Shown: piece after piece, positions 47,158 through 54,756 of the stretch
Layout: every line of letters begins with the position of its first letter
Numbering within the stretch: the stretch's first letter is position 1
Source of the DNA: Allobosea sp. 67-29
GTDB lineage: Bacteria; Pseudomonadota; Alphaproteobacteria; Rhizobiales; Beijerinckiaceae
Direction of reading: 5' to 3'
Length of the DNA stretch: 64,000 nucleotides
NCBI RefSeq assembly: GCF_001898115.1
Contig: NZ_MKSQ01000008.1
Location: 35,379-99,378 of the forward strand
Program-made: the position numbers and the translations under genes
Notes under the pieces: generated by a model
Told to the model about the DNA's origin: nothing
Database searches by the model: none
Seen by the model: only the letters and a program-made list of their open reading frames with translations

Positions 47158-48282
47158 ATGAAGATTCGCGCCGCCGTCCTGAACGAGAGCCCGGTTGCGG
47201 CGCCTTACATGCTGAGCCGCCCGCTCCGGATCGAGGAGCTGGAGCTCGCTCCACCCGGGCGCGAAGAAGTTCTCGTCCGGGTGCGCGCCGCGGGGCTTTG
47301 CCATTCCGATCTCTCCGTCATCGACGGAAACCGCCCGCGGCCGGTGCCGATGGTGCTCGGCCACGAGGCGGCCGGGGAGGTCGTCGAGACCGGTCCCGGC
47401 GTCGATGACCTGAAGCCCGGTGACCGTGTCGTGATGGTGTTCGTGCCCTCCTGCGGGCATTGCGCACCCTGCGCCGAGGGGCGCCCCGCCCTGTGCGAAC
47501 CCGGCAACGCCGCCAATGGGCGCGGCGAGATGCTCGGCGGCGGGCGCCGGCTCTCGGCTCATGGCCAGCCGGTGCATCACCATATCGGCGTGTCCGCCTT
47601 CGCCGAGCACGCAGTCGTCTCGCGCCGCTCGCTGGTCAAGGTCGAGGCCGAGATCCCGCACGAGATCGCGGCGCTGTTCGGCTGCGCCGTTCTCACCGGC
47701 GTCGGCGCTGCCGTGAACACGGCCCGGATCAAGGCCGGCGAGACCGTGGCGGTCGTCGGCCTCGGCGGCGTCGGGCTTTCGGCCCTGCTCGGGGCGATCG
47801 CCTGCGGCGCCTCGCGGGTGGTCGCCGTCGATCTCGCCCAGGACAAGCTCGATCTCGCTCTGGCGCTCGGGGCGAGCGACGTCTTCAAGGCAGACGAACC
47901 GAATGCGGTCGAGACGATCAGGCAGGCGACGCGGGGCGGCGTCGACCACGGGCTGGAGATGGCCGGCTCGGTGAAAGCCCTCGACCTCGCCTACCAGATC
48001 ACCCGGCGCGGCGGCACGACCACCACGGCCGGCCTCGCCAACCCCGCGCATACGCTTGCGCTCTCGCCGGTGCGGCTGGTCGCAGAAGAGAGGACGCTCA
48101 AGGGGTCCTATGTCGGCTCCTGCGTGCCCTCGCGCGACATTCCGCGCTTCATCGAGCTGTACCAGCGCGGCAAATTGCCGGTCGACCGGCTCTGGACCAG
48201 CTCCGGCACCCTCGACGAGATCAACGAGGGCTTCGACGCGCTGAACGAAGGGCGGACGATCCGCCACATCGTCACGATGTGA
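47158..48282 (+). CDS. Zinc-dependent alcohol dehydrogenase (class III-like)
   Basis: A 374-aa NAD(P)-dependent medium-chain dehydrogenase. Catalytic zinc ligands are in GLCHSDLSVIDG (Cys48), LGHEAAG (His69) and FGCAVLTG. The structural zinc site has four cysteines in SCGHCAPCAEGRPALCEPG (99, 102, 105, 113). The Rossmann loop is VGLGGVGLSALLG. It resembles glutathione-dependent formaldehyde/S-(hydroxymethyl)glutathione dehydrogenase but the substrate is unknown. It is convergent with an aldehyde dehydrogenase, a natural partner for oxidising alcohols to acids. Confidence 0.9.
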   Translation: MKIRAAVLNESPVAAPYMLSRPLRIEELELAPPGREEVLVRVRAAGLCHSDLSVIDGNRPRPVPMVLGHEAAGEVVETGPGVDDLKPGDRVVMVFVPSCGHCAPCAEGRPALCEPGNAANGRGEMLGGGRRLSAHGQPVHHHIGVSAFAEHAVVSRRSLVKVEAEIPHEIAALFGCAVLTGVGAAVNTARIKAGETVAVVGLGGVGLSALLGAIACGASRVVAVDLAQDKLDLALALGASDVFKADEPNAVETIRQATRGGVDHGLEMAGSVKALDLAYQITRRGGTTTTAGLANPAHTLALSPVRLVAEERTLKGSYVGSCVPSRDIPRFIELYQRGKLPVDRLWTSSGTLDEINEGFDALNEGRTIRHIVTM

Positions 48283-48288
48283 TGCCCT

Positions 48289-48330
48289 CCTCATTCTCCG
48301 GCAAAGCGATGCTTTGGCCGGAGAATGAGG
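48289..48330. terminator. Large hairpin between convergent ADH and ALDH genes
   Basis: Arms of 19 bp pair with a single bulge (CCTCATTCTCCGGCAAAGC with its complement) around a GAT loop, starting 7 nt after the ADH stop and ending 8 nt before the ALDH stop. It lacks a clear T-run but would end transcription in both directions or block antisense reading. Confidence 0.65.
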
Positions 48331-48337
48331 CGCCGCG

Positions 48338-49771
48338 TCAGCCGTGCCTGTGCACGATCGTCTTGGTGGTGGCGAACTCCTCCAGCGCGATGAAGCCCTT
48401 CTCGCGGCCATGACCGCTCTTGCCGGTCCCGCCGAAAGGCAGTTCGATTCCGCCGCCGGCGCCGTAGCCGTTGATGAAGACCTGCCCGGCGCGGACACGC
48501 TTGGCGACGCGCTGCTGACGCCCGCCATCCTTGGTCCAGACCGCCGTGACGAGGCCGTAGTCGGTCCCGTTGGCGGCCGTGATCGCATCCTCCTCGTCCT
48601 CGAAGGGGAAGGCCGCAAGGACCGGGCCGAAGACCTCCTCCTGCTCGAGGCGGTTGCCGCGCGGCACCGGGCCGAACAGCGTCGGCGTGACGTAGAAACC
48701 GCCATTCGGCACGCCTTGAGCGACCCTGCCCTCGGCGATCACCGGGATGCCGGCTTCTCTGGTCTGGTCGATGAAGCTCTGGACGCGCCCGCGCTGCCTG
48801 GCGTTAATGACCGGGCCGCAATCGAGATCCATCTCAGGCGTGCCCGCCTGCAGCTTCGAGAAGGCTTTCGCCACCTCGGCAAGGACGTCGTCATAGATCG
48901 ACTTCTGCACCAGCAGGCGGCTGCCGGCCGAGCAGGTCTGCCCGGTGTTCTGGACGATGGCCTTGCAGGCGATCGGCACGAACGCCTCGATATCGGCATC
49001 CTCGAAAACGATCTGAGGCGACTTGCCGCCGAGTTCGAGCGTGCAGGGGATGAGGTGCTCGGCACAGGCGTGCTGCACCATCTTGCCGACCTCGGGCGAG
49101 CCGGTGAAGGACATGAAGCCGATGCCGGGATGGGCGGAGAGCGCCGCACCCGCCTCGTGCCCCCTGCCCGCGACGATGTTGATCGCGCCGTCGGGGAAGC
49201 CGACCTCGCTGGCGAGCTCGGCGAGGCGGAAGGCCGTCGAGCAGGCGTCCTCGGCAGGCTTGAGCACCACGGCATTGCCCATGGCGAGCGAGGCGGTGAG
49301 CGAGCGGCCGATCATCTGCGCCGGATAGTTCCAGGGCAGGATATGGCCGGTGACGCCGTGCGGCTCGTGAATGACGCTGACGCTGTAGCCGTTCAGGAAG
49401 GGGATGACATGGCCGTGGACCTTGTCGGCCGCGCCGCCATAGAACTCGAAATAGCGGATGGTGGCGTCGATGTCGGCGCGGGCCTGGCTCATCGGCTTGC
49501 CGGTATCGCGGGCCTCGAGCTTGGCCAGTTCGTCGAAATGATCGTGCACCTTGACGGACAGCTTCGCGATCAGGCGGCCGCGCTCTGCGGCCGTCAGCCT
49601 GCCCCAGGCACCGTCGAAGGCGGAGCGGGCGGCCATGACCGCAGCATCGATGTCGGCCGCGTTGCCGCAAGCGATCCGGGCAAACTCCTCGCCCGTTGCG
49701 GGATCGAGCTTGGCGAGGGTTTCTCCCGTCTGGCCAGCGACATAGCGGCCATTGATGAAATGTCGATTCAT
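48338..49771 (-). CDS. NAD-dependent aldehyde dehydrogenase
   Basis: A 477-aa enzyme oxidising aldehydes to carboxylates. The general-base Glu246 is in LELGGKSPQIVF, the catalytic Cys280 in NTGQTCSAGSR, and the coenzyme segment includes FTGSPEVGK. It has no exact substrate signature, but PWNYPAQMIGRSL and the end YGAGGGIELPFGGTGKSGHGREKG are those of broad-specificity family members. It converges on the alcohol dehydrogenase gene (56-nt gap). Confidence 0.93.
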   Translation of the reverse strand: MNRHFINGRYVAGQTGETLAKLDPATGEEFARIACGNAADIDAAVMAARSAFDGAWGRLTAAERGRLIAKLSVKVHDHFDELAKLEARDTGKPMSQARADIDATIRYFEFYGGAADKVHGHVIPFLNGYSVSVIHEPHGVTGHILPWNYPAQMIGRSLTASLAMGNAVVLKPAEDACSTAFRLAELASEVGFPDGAINIVAGRGHEAGAALSAHPGIGFMSFTGSPEVGKMVQHACAEHLIPCTLELGGKSPQIVFEDADIEAFVPIACKAIVQNTGQTCSAGSRLLVQKSIYDDVLAEVAKAFSKLQAGTPEMDLDCGPVINARQRGRVQSFIDQTREAGIPVIAEGRVAQGVPNGGFYVTPTLFGPVPRGNRLEQEEVFGPVLAAFPFEDEEDAITAANGTDYGLVTAVWTKDGGRQQRVAKRVRAGQVFINGYGAGGGIELPFGGTGKSGHGREKGFIALEEFATTKTIVHRHG

Positions 49772-50110
49772 GTTCTTTCCGATCGCTCAGGCCGGGCATG
49801 ACCCGGGGGAATCGCGCGGCACGCTGGACTGTCGTGCATCGATCCACAAGTGTCGGCCGTGCCGGGTCGCCGCGCGGATCGTGCAGGGTTGCCGGTGCAA
49901 CACGGATGCTCGACAGCACCGGCTGCGCAATGCCCGCGGCTCAGCAGCAATGAGACGACCGCGCGCCGATCGGCTCACCCGGCCAGACGCGGCGAAATTT
50001 CGTCGATCCGAAAGAAAACCTTCATACGTCACACCGTTCATTAAGAACCCTTTTCCGAAGATGCCCATTACGCTGCGTCGGGGGCAAGATCGACCGGTAG
50101 GGCGGATGAG
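49772..50110. other. Divergent promoter region, ALDH and GGDEF-EAL genes
   Basis: These 339 bases separate divergent genes. GCCGGTGC and GCACCGGC (49891-49898, 49916-49923) form an 8-bp stem with a 17-nt loop. An AT-rich stretch around 50007-50055 is the likely promoter of the GGDEF-EAL gene. I see no gene here; short frames are not supported by codon usage. Confidence 0.45.
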
Positions 50111-52051
50111 ATGGCCGAGGTTCGCGAGAACGAGCGCGCTATGAAATCGGAGCTGGTCGCGGCCTTGTACGCGACGCCCGGCACGATCCTGATCGGAGCC
50201 GCCATGGTGGCGACCGTCATGGCGGCGGCCACGGCGCTGACGGGCGGCGACGCTTCCTTCGCATCGATGACCGTGGCCATGCTGGCCATCGGGCTGGTCC
50301 GCCAGCTCGCGCATCGGCGCTTCCTGCGCGTCGACCTCGCCAGGGCCAGCGAAGCCGAGATCACCCGTCTCGAAAGGCTGGCGATGGTCGGCGCCTGGTC
50401 GACGGCCGCGCTCATTGCCGCGTTCGGCTCTCATGCGGTGCTCAACTACACCTATCAGCCGGTCGCGGTGCTCGCGATCGCGCAGACCATCGGCTACCTC
50501 GCCGGAATCTCGGGCCGCAACACGTCGCGGCCCCTGGTGACGCGCGTGCAGATCCTGATAGCGGCCTTTCCGTTCATGCTCGCCCTGATCTGGACCCGGG
50601 ACCTGGCCTATCTGATGATCGGGCTCACGGTTGCGCTGACGACAGTGCTGACCTTCTCGAGCGCGCAGGTCATCCACCGCGTCTTCGTGGCCCGGCTGCG
50701 CACGATGCGGGAGCTGGAGAATCTCGCGGTCAGCGACACGATCACCAGCCTCTACAACCGCCGCGGTTTCATGCGCGAGATCCGTGCCGAGACCAACGCG
50801 GGCCATCCGATCACGCTGATCTCGATCGACATCGACCGCTTCAAGGGCATCAACGACAGCTTCGGCCACGATGTCGGCGACGCGCTGCTGCAGGCCTTCG
50901 GCGATCTGCTGAGCGGGGAGCTCCAGCCCGGTGACATCGCCGCCCGCACCGGCGGCGACGAGTTCATGGTGGCAACGGCGCGCGATGCCGGCGAATCGAC
51001 TGCATTCGCCCGGCGCCTGGTCATGCTGCTCGGCAGCCAGCGCGTGGTGGCGGGGCGCCACGTCACCGCGACGGCGAGCATCGGCATCGCGCCGGCGGGA
51101 TGCGCCAATACGATCGACGAAGCGCTGAAATGCGTCGACATTGCGCTCTACCGCGCCAAGCTCGAGGGCCGGAACCGCTTCGTCGTCTACAACGAAACGG
51201 TCCATGACGAGCACGAGGACAGCCGCGCGATCGAAGCCGAACTGCGCGACGGAATCCGGCGCGGCCAATTCGAGCTCCAGTTCCAGCCGATCTACAATCC
51301 GCGCTCGGGGACGGCGACGATGGCCGAGGCGCTGCTGCGCTGGAACCACCCGGAACGTGGGCTTGTCAGCCCCGAGCGCTTCATACCGCTGGCGGAGCGC
51401 ACCGGCCTCATCACCGTGCTCGGCGCCTGGGCGCTCGACGAGGCCATCCGGACGGCGCTGACATGGCCGCGAAACATCGGCGTCAGCGTCAACGTTTCGG
51501 CCCGGCAGTTCGATCACGGGCACGATCTGGTCGGGCTCGTTGCCGCGCTGCTGCGACGCCATCGGCTCGATCCGCAGCGGCTCACCATCGAAATCACCGA
51601 AAGCTCGCTGATCGAGGACGCCGAGCACGTCACCGCCCGTCTTATTGCGCTCCGGACGCTCGGGGTCCGCATCGCGCTCGACGATTTCGGCACGGGGTAT
51701 TCCTCGCTCAGCTACCTCGCCCATCTGCCGATCGACACGATCAAGATCGACCAGGCCTTCACGCAAGAGCTCGGCACATCGCGCAAGGCCGAATACCTGA
51801 TGAACGCGATCACGCAGCTCGCCCATGATCTGAAGCTGCGACTGATCGTCGAGGGTGTGGAGACGCCGGAGCAGCTCGCGATCATCGAGAAGCACGCTGT
51901 GCACGGCATCCAGGGCTTCGTCTTCGCTCGGCCGATGGCCGCCGAGGCATTGCTGCCGATGATCGGTAACCGGGTGGCGACGGGGCGCGCCAAGCCGCCC
52001 CGCCCCACCAGCGGTTCCCGCAAGGGGGACCGGTTCAGCGAAGTCGCCTAG
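50111..52051 (+). CDS. Membrane GGDEF-EAL protein (c-di-GMP turnover)
   Basis: A 646-aa inner-membrane signalling protein. Several hydrophobic segments cover about residues 15-200. The GGDEF domain has an intact signature (residues 281-285, RTGGDEFMVA) and the EAL domain has MAEALLRWNHP (406-408) with later KIDQAFTQEL and the metal-binding LDDFGTGYSSLSYL. Both catalytic motifs look intact, so it could make and degrade c-di-GMP. The product-inhibition I-site (RxxD five residues before GGDEF) reads QPGD, so that control seems lost. The start is the ATG at 50111; an in-frame ATG follows at 50141. Confidence 0.92.
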   Translation: MAEVRENERAMKSELVAALYATPGTILIGAAMVATVMAAATALTGGDASFASMTVAMLAIGLVRQLAHRRFLRVDLARASEAEITRLERLAMVGAWSTAALIAAFGSHAVLNYTYQPVAVLAIAQTIGYLAGISGRNTSRPLVTRVQILIAAFPFMLALIWTRDLAYLMIGLTVALTTVLTFSSAQVIHRVFVARLRTMRELENLAVSDTITSLYNRRGFMREIRAETNAGHPITLISIDIDRFKGINDSFGHDVGDALLQAFGDLLSGELQPGDIAARTGGDEFMVATARDAGESTAFARRLVMLLGSQRVVAGRHVTATASIGIAPAGCANTIDEALKCVDIALYRAKLEGRNRFVVYNETVHDEHEDSRAIEAELRDGIRRGQFELQFQPIYNPRSGTATMAEALLRWNHPERGLVSPERFIPLAERTGLITVLGAWALDEAIRTALTWPRNIGVSVNVSARQFDHGHDLVGLVAALLRRHRLDPQRLTIEITESSLIEDAEHVTARLIALRTLGVRIALDDFGTGYSSLSYLAHLPIDTIKIDQAFTQELGTSRKAEYLMNAITQLAHDLKLRLIVEGVETPEQLAIIEKHAVHGIQGFVFARPMAAEALLPMIGNRVATGRAKPPRPTSGSRKGDRFSEVA

Positions 52052-52201
52052 GCCGGGCTTCGAAACGGCATGACCGAGCCACTCGCGGAATCCTCTGCCG
52101 AACTATTGATAGCGAATGCGTGATCCGGTCAGATCGCATTGCGATCGGACCGGCGCAGGCTTCATGCGCCCCGGACGCATCCGCGCGAGCCGGAGGCCTT
52201 G

Positions 52202-53215
52202 ATGCAGCGCCCGAACTACCCGAGCGGCAAGGACCTGCTGAGTGCCGACGCGGTTTCGCGCTTCGATCTCGACGACATCTTCGAACGTGCCGAACGCCAT
52301 CTCCAGGAAGAGGAGCAGGAAAAAGCCGGGATTCTGCCGGAGCAGCCGACCCATCGCCGCAGGCCGCGAGTGATCGCCACGTTGTTCGACCAGCGCAGCA
52401 CGCGCACGCGCCTCGGCTTCCAGGCTGCGGCGGCCCGGCTCGGCCACCAGTCCATCGATGCCTATGACACCGACCGCAGCCGGATGGGGACCAGCACGGG
52501 CGAATCGGTCGAGGACCATATCCGCACCGTCGAGCTCTACAGCGATCTGCTGGTGGTGCGCTCGCATCTTGAGGATATGCCCTACCGCGTCTCGCGGCTG
52601 AGCTACCTGCCGGTAATCAACGCGGGCAATGGCGCGGACGAGCATCCGAGCCAGGCGCTGATCGATCTCTTCGCCATCCGCCAGATGCGTGGCGACATCG
52701 AAAAGCTCGCGATCGCGCTGTCGAGCGACACGCGCGCCCGCTTCGCGGTGTCCTTCGTCAAGATGCTAAGGCTGGCGCCGCCGAAGCGCTTCACGCTGTG
52801 CTGCCTGCCCGACGTCCCGATCAACCCGGTGATGCGGGAGGCGATGACCGTGCTCGCCGGGCTGGGAACCGAGGTCAGGATCGTCCACGACGTGCGCCAG
52901 ACCCTCGACCACGACGTGCTCAGCATCCAGATGCAAGACATGAGTCGCTTCGCCCATGCCTCGCTCGGCAACGAAGCGGTCGACAAGGAGAAGGAAAGCG
53001 AGCCCTTCACGATCACGGCACGGAAGATTCTCGACGCGCGTTCCGATACGCTGATTCTCAATCCGCTGCCGCGCTTCTCGGAGCTGGACACCTCCTGCGA
53101 CAGCCTGCCCAATGCCGGCTACTTCCGGCAGGTCCAGCTGTCGGTGCCGATGCGGATGGCGGTCCTGGAGCGGATGCTCTCGGGCGTTCCCTGGACCGGA
53201 CAGGCGGCGAACTGA
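52202..53215 (+). CDS. Divergent aspartate/ornithine carbamoyltransferase-family protein
   Basis: A 337-aa protein with the two-domain carbamoyltransferase fold. The carbamoyl-phosphate site is kept: QRSTRTRLGF (66-70), Arg120 and DEHPSQAL with His148. Aspartate-binding positions appear changed: where ATCase has Lys84 (SLGKKGE) this reads RMGTSTGE, where it has Arg229/Gln231 (MTRVQ) this reads IQMQD, and the HPLPR motif is NPLPR (287-291). A hydrophilic insertion (about residues 34-55) is also present. So it may act on another amine. GGAGG precedes the ATG. No pyrimidine or arginine gene is nearby. Confidence 0.8.
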   Translation: MQRPNYPSGKDLLSADAVSRFDLDDIFERAERHLQEEEQEKAGILPEQPTHRRRPRVIATLFDQRSTRTRLGFQAAAARLGHQSIDAYDTDRSRMGTSTGESVEDHIRTVELYSDLLVVRSHLEDMPYRVSRLSYLPVINAGNGADEHPSQALIDLFAIRQMRGDIEKLAIALSSDTRARFAVSFVKMLRLAPPKRFTLCCLPDVPINPVMREAMTVLAGLGTEVRIVHDVRQTLDHDVLSIQMQDMSRFAHASLGNEAVDKEKESEPFTITARKILDARSDTLILNPLPRFSELDTSCDSLPNAGYFRQVQLSVPMRMAVLERMLSGVPWTGQAAN

Positions 53216-53246
53216 GCCGCCGCCCTCCCTGCAGCAGTCGGCCCGG

Positions 53247-53987
53247 TCAGCGGGCGATCTCGAAGACCACGCTGACCTGGGTCTGGTAGCTGTTCTCGCC
53301 GCTGGCCAGCGGCACGGCCATGTCGGCGGCCGCCTTGCGCATCGGCGCGGCGTAGGCGATCGGCCGCGGCGGCGCGGCATTTTCCTCGATCGACAGGATC
53401 GGGCCGAGCTTCACGCCCGCAGCCTCGGCCAAGGTACGCGCCTTGTCGAGCGCGTCCGCCACGGCGCGCTTGCGCGCCTCGGTCATGGTGGCCTTCAGGT
53501 CCTCCTTGACGAAGCTGATGCCGCCACCCTGGTTGACGCCGAGACCGACGACCTTGTCGATGATCGCCCCGGCCTCGGCGAGCTTGCGAATGCGGACGGT
53601 GACCTCGTTGCTGACCGCATAGCCGACGATCTTCGGCTCCTGCGGCTTGTCGCGCGAGGGCTGGGAATAACGCGGCTGAATGTCGAGGCGCGAGGTCTGG
53701 ATGTCGCGCTCCGCGATGCCCGCCGCCTTGAGCGCGTCCAACACCTCCTTCATCGCGGCGCTGTTGGCGTTGAGCGCCTCGCGCGCCGTCCCGGCCTCGC
53801 GCAGGACGCTCAGCGTCACGACCGCCATGTCGGGCGCGACCGAGGCCTCCCCCTCACCCATCACGCTGATGCGCGGCGGCAGGCGAGCGGCAGCCGAATC
53901 CTGCGCAGCCGCAGGCGCGGCAGGCAACATGGCGGTGGCGACAAGCGCGGCTCCGGCAAGGGCGGGGGCAAAAAGGTTCAGCATCAT
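53247..53987 (-). CDS. SIMPL domain-containing periplasmic protein
   Basis: A 246-aa exported protein of the SIMPL (DUF541) family. The signal sequence is about residues 1-28 (LNLFAPALAGAALVATAMLP, ending near APAAAQD). The mature domain starts PRISVMGEGEASVAPDMAVVTLSV, the family hallmark, followed by IQTSRLDIQPRYS and the end ENSYQTQVSVVFEIAR. Homologues include BP26 of Brucella. Function is unknown. It converges on the carbamoyltransferase gene (31-nt gap). Confidence 0.9.
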   Translation of the reverse strand: MMLNLFAPALAGAALVATAMLPAAPAAAQDSAAARLPPRISVMGEGEASVAPDMAVVTLSVLREAGTAREALNANSAAMKEVLDALKAAGIAERDIQTSRLDIQPRYSQPSRDKPQEPKIVGYAVSNEVTVRIRKLAEAGAIIDKVVGLGVNQGGGISFVKEDLKATMTEARKRAVADALDKARTLAEAAGVKLGPILSIEENAAPPRPIAYAAPMRKAAADMAVPLASGENSYQTQVSVVFEIAR

Positions 53988-54180
53988 CTCTCCTGTCGGC
54001 TAATCCGGCCGCCATCGGCGGCCGCCTTATGCCAAGCCCGCGATGGTGTCGAAATTATCACGGCGTTCCTTCGCTCCCGCCGCCCGCACCATATCCGGCA
54101 GCGATCATGAACAAGATTTAACTTCCCCAGCGAAAGGCCGCCATTTAGATTGGAATTCCTCTAATCTGGGAAAACCGACC

Positions 54181-54747
54181 GTGGCCGACCTTTCCGCTAC
54201 CACCACCGCCGCGACCGCCTATGATGCCGTCGCGCGCAAGCTCCACTGGAGCATCGCTGCGCTGATCCTGGTGGCCTTCGGGCTCGGGCTGACGGTCGAC
54301 GTTTTTCCGCATAGCTGGGAATATGCGGTGGTCGAGACCCACAAGGTCGTGGGGATCGCGATCCTCGTGCTTGTCCTCGCCCGGCTGGGCTGGCGCCTGA
54401 CCCATCGTCCGCCGAAAATGCCCGACGGCCCAGCGATCCTGGCCCTGGCCGCACGGATTGGCCATGTCGCCCTCTATCTCGTGATGCTGATCGTCCCGAT
54501 CATCGGCCTCGTCTACGCGGTCCGGCGCGGGCAGGGGTTCGACTTCGGCCTGTTCGCCGTGCCGGCCTTCCAGGCGGCCGAGCCGCGTGCCGCCACGCGC
54601 CCCATCCGGGAATGGCACGAATGGGCCGCCTATGCGTTGATCGCCCTCGCCTGCCTGCACGCGCTCGCGGCCTTCTGGCATCATTTCGTGCGCAAGGACG
54701 ACACGCTCCGGCGCATGCTGCCGGATGCGCCGCGACGCTCGCTCTAG
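54181..54747 (+). CDS. Cytochrome b561-type membrane protein
   Basis: A 188-aa four-helix inner-membrane cytochrome of the CybB/YceJ family, which takes electrons from quinol or superoxide. Likely haem-ligand histidines are in ARKLHWSIAAL, VVETHKVVGIA, REWHEWAAYAL and CLHALAAFWHHF, paired across helices at about residues 23, 60, 145 and 160-168. The start is GTG with GGGAA upstream. An EcoRI-like palindrome GGAATTCC flanked by AGATT and AATCT (54147-54167) lies in the leader and could be an operator. Confidence 0.85.
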   Translation: MADLSATTTAATAYDAVARKLHWSIAALILVAFGLGLTVDVFPHSWEYAVVETHKVVGIAILVLVLARLGWRLTHRPPKMPDGPAILALAARIGHVALYLVMLIVPIIGLVYAVRRGQGFDFGLFAVPAFQAAEPRAATRPIREWHEWAAYALIALACLHALAAFWHHFVRKDDTLRRMLPDAPRRSL

Positions 54748-54756
54748 GTATTACCC

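Noticed and set aside
46891..48705. 604-codon minus-strand frame
   Set aside because: It is antisense to the alcohol dehydrogenase and reads into ALDH in another frame; composition is that of a shadow.
49787..51904. 705-codon minus-strand frame
   Set aside because: It is antisense to the GGDEF-EAL gene, which has intact catalytic motifs.
54144..54164. Irr-type iron box (TTTAGA ... TCTAA) before the cytochrome gene
   Set aside because: The half-sites are about 10 bases apart, too far for the Irr consensus.
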